From contig CM043956.1 of NCBI GenBank assembly GCA_014529385.2, positions 61,388,120 to 61,452,119 on the forward strand: a stretch of 64,000 bases of DNA, given 5' to 3'. Positions 59,262 to 64,000 of the stretch are shown here, in pieces. How positions within the stretch are numbered: position 1 is the stretch's first letter; every line of letters begins with the position of its first letter. Origin of the DNA: Adiantum capillus-veneris (Eukaryota; Streptophyta; Polypodiopsida; Polypodiales; Pteridaceae). Both the position numbers and the translations under genes were made by a program. The notes below the pieces were generated by a model, which saw only the letters and a list, made by a program, of their open reading frames with translations, did no database searches and had not been told where the DNA came from.

Positions 59262-60083
59262 TGTTAGAAAATAAGACGTAGCTAAATAGATTTTTGAGTA
59301 GATTACTTAATGGAGAGAGATAGATTTCACACACAAGAGATTATAGAGTAGAGAGAGAGAGAGAGAGAGTACACACGATATACGTGGTTCACCCAATGTG
59401 GGCTACGTCCACGGGAAAGCAGCCACTCAATGGCTTTAGCACTTCAAAAGAAGAAGTAGTTTACAAAGGGATTAAACCCTTGATAGAGCTCCCGCCTTGC
59501 TTCACTCTCACCACCTCACACTCACCTTGTTGCATCAACTTCACACTATGAAATGTGTGTAGAAATGGCCTCCTTTTATAGGTCAAAAGGGTTGCCCTCT
59601 CTTATGAGAGACAGCCATGTGTAGCCGCCCTTGTGTGAATAAGTCCAAATCGGACCCTCCAATCCGCCCATGTGTGGCCGTCCTTAGAAGACAAGTCCGC
59701 TTTTGAATTCGGCCACCAGCCATTGAATTCGGCCACCGGCCACCGGCCATTGACTTTTGACCACCGGCCACCGGCCATTGACTTCCGACCACCAGCCATC
59801 GGCCATTGACTACCGGCCACCGACTAACCGACCGGTTGTTTTCCAGACGCCGGCCGGCCATAATATTCCGGCAAAAAGGAATATTCCGGCGAAAAGAAAA
59901 GTCTCGGGAACCTCCGCCCCTGAGGCCTCTAAAGTTGCCCCTGATTCTGGTCTGTGAAAATTTTGGTTTCCGGTGAGTGATTTTCCTTCACGCACGATGG
60001 CTTCTCCTCATAATGGGGGCCTTACAAATGTGCGCTTTTACATGCCGATAATTACAAGGGTAAATCAGGCTCCATACTTAACA
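59262..60083 (-). repeat. 5' LTR of copia B-2
   Basis: The LTR is 822 bp. It differs from its partner by scattered substitutions and small indels (for example the hairpin region at 59,895-59,945 and the minisatellite at 59,700-59,830), which indicates moderate age. Confidence 0.93.
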
Positions 60084-62002
60084 CTATGATCCAGAGGCAA
60101 AGAAAATACTCACAAGTCGGGATGTGGTATTTAAAGAAGGGCCACATACGGTGGAGAAACCAGGTTCGTCCACTTTCTCATCAAATGAAGAAATAACTCA
60201 CCATGTTCCAGACCAAAGTCAGGTAAAAAATCAAGAGGAGGAGTTGTCTGATGATGACTCAAATAAATCTAACCAACCTGTTGCAGCATCACAGGAAAAG
60301 CCACTACCAAAGTGGGCTCAACAACTTTTTGACGCTCGAAACCCTCAAGTTCACAATCCTCGTGAAGAGGAGGGGGGTTTGCGACGGTCAAAGAGAATAG
60401 AGGAGCAAAGGAGAGCCTCCAAACACATCGTCAACATGGCTCTCATGACAGAAATTGTGGGCTCTGCGAAGGAGCCAGCCTCCGTCGACGAGGCCATGGC
60501 TGATCCAAAATGGAAGGAAGCGATGCAGTTTGAATACGACAGCATCATAAAGAATGACACTTGGGAGGTAGTGGATCGGCCTCCAAAGAAGAAAGTCATT
60601 GGCACAAAATGGGTGTACAAGCTCAAACATAAAGATGATGGCTCTTTGCAAAAGTACAAAGCCAGGTTAGTAGCACAAGGATTCTCTCAAGTCAAAGGGT
60701 TTGATGTTAGTGACACCTTCGCTCCCACAGCTCGAATGACAACTATTCATCTTGTGCTTGCTCTTGCTGCTATCTATTTATGGGTTGTTTACCAAATGGA
60801 TGTCGTGTCTGCATTTTTGAATGGAATTCTCAAGGAGGAGGTGTATATTCAGCAACCACCAGGGTTTGAGACACCCCATTCAAAACAGAAGGTTTGCAGA
60901 TTGAAGAAGGCTTTATATGGCCTGAAACAGTCTCCAAGAGCATGGTATGTCAGAATTGATAAGTTTTTTAAAAAAATTTGGCTTTAGAAGAAGTGCTTCT
61001 GAAGCGAACTTATATGTACTTAGAGAGAATGGAAAACAAGTCATTATTATCTTGTATGTTGATGACTTGATAATCACATGTGATCACAAAGAGCTCATCC
61101 AAAAAACTCGTGAGAGTTTGAGTTCTGAATTCGAAATGACAGACTTAGGTTTGTTGCATTATTGTTTGGGGATTGAGGTTTGGCAATCCTCAAAAGGCAT
61201 CTTCATCTCTCAACAAAAGTATGCAACAGAGATCCTAAAAGCTTTTGGCATGATAGATTGCAAACCTGTGAGCACTCCAATGGAGGTAAATGCAAAACTC
61301 TCCATGGAAGATTCTTCTCCCTTAGTCGACATTAAAAAATATAGAAAACTTGTGGGAAGCTTAATTTTCTTGTGCAACACTAGGCCGGGTACTTCTTTTG
61401 CAGTAGGTGTTTTAAGAAGGTTTTCCAACCAACCAAGAGAATATCATTTGAAGGCAGGTATGCGAGTTCTTAAGTACATCAAAGGTACTTTAAGCCATGG
61501 CATTTCCTATGGCATTGGCACAAATACTCTTAGTGGGTATTGTGACTCTGATTGGGCAGGAGATTGTGACTCTAGAAAGTCAGTTTCTGGATTTTGTTTC
61601 TCACTTGGTTCTGGAGTGTTTTCTTGGATCAGCAAGAAGCAGCCAACCATCGCTCTTTCTTCAACGGAAGCAGAGTATAAAGCTGCTTGTTTTGCAGCTT
61701 GTGAAGCAGTTTGGATAAGGCGAGTCCTAAAGGACTTAGGTGTTTCTCTTCATTCAGCAACAACACTTCAATGCGACAACCAGAGTTGCATGGCGATTGC
61801 CAAGAGCCCTGTCTTCCATGCATGCACAAAGCATATTGAGGTTCAGTATCATTATGTTCGAGAGCTAATTGAGGATGAAATTGTAGAGCTAGAGTATTGT
61901 CCTACTAAAGATAATTGTGCAGATATCTTCACCAAAGCTCTAGGGAAAGACCGGCTACTTCGACATCTTCATCAACTTGGAGTTGGCACACAGCCAACAT
62001 AG
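60084..62002 (+). pseudogene. Copia C RT and RNase H, nearly intact
   Basis: It resumes after B-2 with DPEAKKILTSRDVVF. The acidic linker leads to RT: WKEAMQFEYDSIIKNDTWEV, GTKWVYKLKHKDDG, YQMDVVSAFLNGILKEEVYI and LYGLKQSPRAWY. A single frame change in an A-run at 60,967-60,974 separates it from KFGFRRSASEANLYV, ILYVDDLIITC (catalytic YVDD intact), LGLLHYCLGIEV, GYCDSDWAGDCDSRKSVSG, ALSSTEAEYKA and TKHIEVQYHYVREL. The stop is at 62,002. It is of a different lineage from the A and B families (YVDDL, not YVDDM). Confidence 0.95.
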
Positions 62003-62031
62003 AGCATCTTCGGGTGTTCATTGAGGGGGGG

Positions 62032-62758
62032 TGTTGGTATACTTGCAATGCCCACCTCTCTAAGTTTTGCCACGACAATATATGCTACACAGTTTGTAAG
62101 GCCCCCATATGAGGAGAAGCCAATGGTGCACATATATTTGGTGGATTCCAGCTATGCACGCTGATGAGATCTCTATTTGTGATCGTGGGTGGTACGGAGA
62201 AAATTCAGGGGCAACTTTGGGGGCCTCAGGGGCAGAAGCCCCCGAGACTTTCTTTTTTCCTTCGCCGGAATATCTTGGCCGGACGACAACCGGAAGACAA
62301 TCGGAAAATGGCTGTTCGGTGGGGCCGGTGGCCGGTGGTCCATGGTCTTTGGTCGGTGGTCGGCGGACAGTGGTCTTTGGCCGGAAAGCGGCTACACATG
62401 GGCGCATGGGAGAGTCCTACTTGGACTTGGCTATCTAAGGGCGGCTACACATGGGCGTTTAGAGGCTCCCTTACAACTATATAAGGAGGCCTTTTCATGA
62501 GTATTTTGGTAGAATGGTGTGCACACTTGACGCACACAGCACATCCTTGTGTAAGGATTATTAGTCCCTTGTATTCACTTGCTCTAGTTGTCTAAATCGC
62601 CATCTAAGCTCTACCTTGAGAGCGCATGGGTGGATCATGCCATCAATTTGTATAGTGTGCTAATCTAAAGTTTTTGATTTGCCACTAATCTACTTTGCAT
62701 CGTGTCTCTCTCTACTCTCCTTGCTACTAGATCCTTATTGTATTCCGCATTTCTTACA
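62032..62758 (+). repeat. 3' LTR of copia C
   Basis: The LTR is 727 bp, starts TGTTGGTATACTTGC and has a TATA box at 62,477-62,486. It has one copy of the unit that is doubled in the 5' LTR, and a hairpin CTCAGGGGC/GCCCCCGAG plus T-rich tract at about 62,223-62,260. Confidence 0.95.
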
Positions 62759-62763
62759 TGTAA

Positions 62764-63767
62764 AGCATAATCATCAGTGGCAACCAAAAATGTTGAATCT
62801 ATGGCAAATGTGAGATAATGTAAATGTCTCCATCAAAATCTTTCAACAAAAACATTGTTGATCTCTTCAATCTTTATACTTCCTTCCTTAGTCTTGCCTT
62901 CTTCTTGCTTCTTGTCTTTATCTTTCTCTTGTTTCCACTTTTGACATTCTTTCTTCATATGATCCTTTTTGTGACAATGATAGCACTCAAATGTATTTTT
63001 GGCCATGTAATTTGCTATGAGATTTTCCTCTCTGATTCTGCTTGCGCTTTTCTTATGATCGACCACGAACAACGAGAGCATTGCTAGTACCACAAGAAGT
63101 ATCAAGATTCTTCCTGCTAAACTCTTGAGTAAGCAAACTGACCTCAACATCAGCACATGTTAAACCATCAGGAGGTGTTGAGTTACTTATGGCTGTGCGA
63201 ACCTCTTGAGTAAGCAAATTGACCTCAACATCAGCACATGTTAAACCATTAGGAGGTGTTGAGTTACTTATGGTTGTGCGAAAAGTATCCCAACTTTCTG
63301 GCAACGTAACTAGCAAGAACATTGCTTTGATCAAATTGTCAAAATTTAACTCCTTGCGCAAGAAGCTGACTGAAAATTGTGTTGAACTCATTGAGATGGT
63401 TGCACATGAGTGTGCCCTCATCCATCTTTAAATCAACTAGCTTTTGCAGCCAATAAACGTGTGATGCTACACTTTGTTTCTCATACAGGTCACATAACTT
63501 CTTCCACAACTCATAGCTAGTCTTTTCCATGTTCACATTGAAGTACGCATTATTTGACAAAGTCGGCATGATGGTTGACCTGGCAAGCTCATCCAACTCC
63601 TGCCAATCATAATCATCCATATCCTTAGGCTTTATCCCCTTCATCTTCATCAACTAAATCTGCTTCTTCTAAACTAAGACATTGTAAATTTGTTCCTTCC
63701 AAAATGGGAAATTAGTGCCATCTAACTTCTCAATGTTGAAGAAAGAGTTCTCCGATGATGAAGCCAT
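62764..63767 (-). pseudogene. Copia A-prime gag
   Basis: The start is ATG at 63,767 (MASSSENSFFNIEKLDGTNF). The gag reading has KGIKPKDMDDYDWQELDELA, YEKQSVASHVYWLQKLVDLK, CNHLNEFNTIF and LVTLPESWDTFRTTISNS. Downstream comes the zinc knuckle CYHCHKKDHMKKEC and a charged tail (KQEKDKDKKQEEGKTKEGS). A tandem duplication of 81 bp (about 63,122-63,283) adds 27 codons in frame. Stops near 63,655 and frame changes near 63,380 and 63,100 disrupt it. It joins protease at 51,434 once copia C is removed. Confidence 0.9.
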
Positions 63768-64000
63768 CAGTCAACAAGGAACAAAAATGATAGCACTAAA
63801 GAAGATGATAGGAAACTTGAAAATTTTTCGACAGAGTCTCCCCTGCAAACCTGACTTCTGAACCCAAAACAAATGTGTACAATGACTAAAACGCTGAACA
63901 AAGTGGCTAAACCGGCAAGATAGAATCTCAAAGAACTGTCACTGTCAGTGTCTCCAAGTCTAGAAGAGTGTCTCTGACCAACTGAAAATTGTCAAATGCA
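63768..64000 (-). other. Leader of copia A-prime
   Basis: This is untranslated sequence upstream of gag, with ACAGTGACAGTTC and GGTCAGAGACACTC words on the minus strand. It resembles the GACAGT-rich leader of copia A-1. The primer site and 5' LTR are beyond the window. Confidence 0.6.

Larger units (their letters stand above)
54510..60083 (-). mobile_element. Copia B-2: Ty1/copia element in copia C, target-site duplication CTATG
   Basis: CTATG lies at 54,505-54,509 and 60,084-60,088. On the minus strand the 5' LTR is 60,083-59,262 and the 3' LTR is 55,326-54,510. The primer site GCTCTGATACCA (plus-strand view) is at 59,248-59,259, and the polypurine tract CAAGTGGGAGAT is at 55,338-55,327. 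The coding order is gag, protease, integrase, RT, RNase H. It is the full-length relative of copia B-1. Frameshifts and an RT deletion make this copy defective. Confidence 0.96.
51435..62758 (+). mobile_element. Copia C: Ty1/copia element inserted in copia A-prime, target-site duplication TGTAA
   Basis: TGTAA lies at 51,430-51,434 and 62,759-62,763. LTRs are 51,435-52,289 (855 bp) and 62,032-62,758 (727 bp), both starting TGTTGGTATACTTGC and ending TTCTTACA. The primer-binding site is at 52,290-52,301. The polypurine tract TTGAGGGGGGG is just before 62,032. Copia B-2 (54,510-60,083) is inserted within it, in integrase-RT linker sequence. Without B-2 the element is about 5.75 kb. Confidence 0.96.
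46490..64000 (-). mobile_element. Copia A-prime, minus strand, runs off the right edge, host of three later insertions
   Basis: Its parts are: gag (63,767-62,764), protease and integrase (51,434-50,300), the middle of pol (50,306-49,711), RT and RNase H (48,089 to about 46,770), polypurine tract (46,678-46,690) and 3' LTR (about 46,490-46,677). The parts join exactly when copia C and the 1.62-kb insertion are removed. The LTR start TGTTGGGG and the proteins are close to copia A-1. The 5' LTR lies beyond 64,000. Confidence 0.9.

Overview
This is a transposable-element graveyard from a land-plant nuclear genome. The copia elements use the plant-type primer-binding site TGGTATCAGAGC. The DNA transposons are plant-type CACTA (TNP2, DUF4218 and DUF4216 domains) and hAT (DUF659 type). 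Gypsy, LINE and Penelope-like (PLE) remnants are also present. Plant PLEs, long (TC)n tracts and deep nesting suggest a large-genome non-flowering plant such as a fern, lycophyte or conifer; the species cannot be settled from sequence alone. I see no convincing host gene, tRNA or rRNA gene.

Left half (1-28,630). A 5'-truncated PLE copy (27,113-28,630, minus strand) runs, in minus-strand reading, into a leader that holds a hammerhead-ribozyme-like core (21,307-21,366). A longer PLE copy follows, with a proline-rich ORF1 and a reverse transcriptase (RT) ORF. This partial-plus-longer tandem is typical of PLEs, and no GIY-YIG endonuclease is visible. Copia A-1 (21,510-27,112; target-site duplication GAACT) sits in the PLE leader. 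Copia B-1 (15,597-18,754; GGTAT) sits in ORF1. An outer CACTA element, whose left end is outside the window, is inserted in the PLE 3' part and ends at 12,830. An inner, oppositely oriented CACTA element (4,142-11,948; ACT) lies in the last exon of the outer element's second gene. The inner element has lost the 5' part of tnp2; that place is taken by fifteen 173-bp tandem repeats, a LINE 3' end and compound (TC)n/(CA)n microsatellites. The PLE 5' truncation point abuts a gypsy integrase, so the whole half may lie inside a gypsy element.

Middle (28,631-46,489). Here are the decayed gypsy integrase, AT-rich sequence of unknown nature, a hAT transposase remnant (about 34,950-36,200), an unidentified coiled-coil and charged coding remnant on the minus strand (37,115-41,121), and a LINE 3' end with a (TC)n tail (41,640-43,289). 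Large (GA)n tracts follow, then a 180-bp tandem repeat (45,590-46,489).

Right part (46,490-64,000). A minus-strand copia (A-prime) runs off the right edge. It contains a 1.62-kb TG...CA insertion (48,090-49,710) and copia C (51,435-62,758; TGTAA). Copia C in turn contains copia B-2 (54,510-60,083, minus strand; CTATG). All of the coding regions carry stops, frameshifts or deletions. Exact target-site duplications let the insertion order be read directly.
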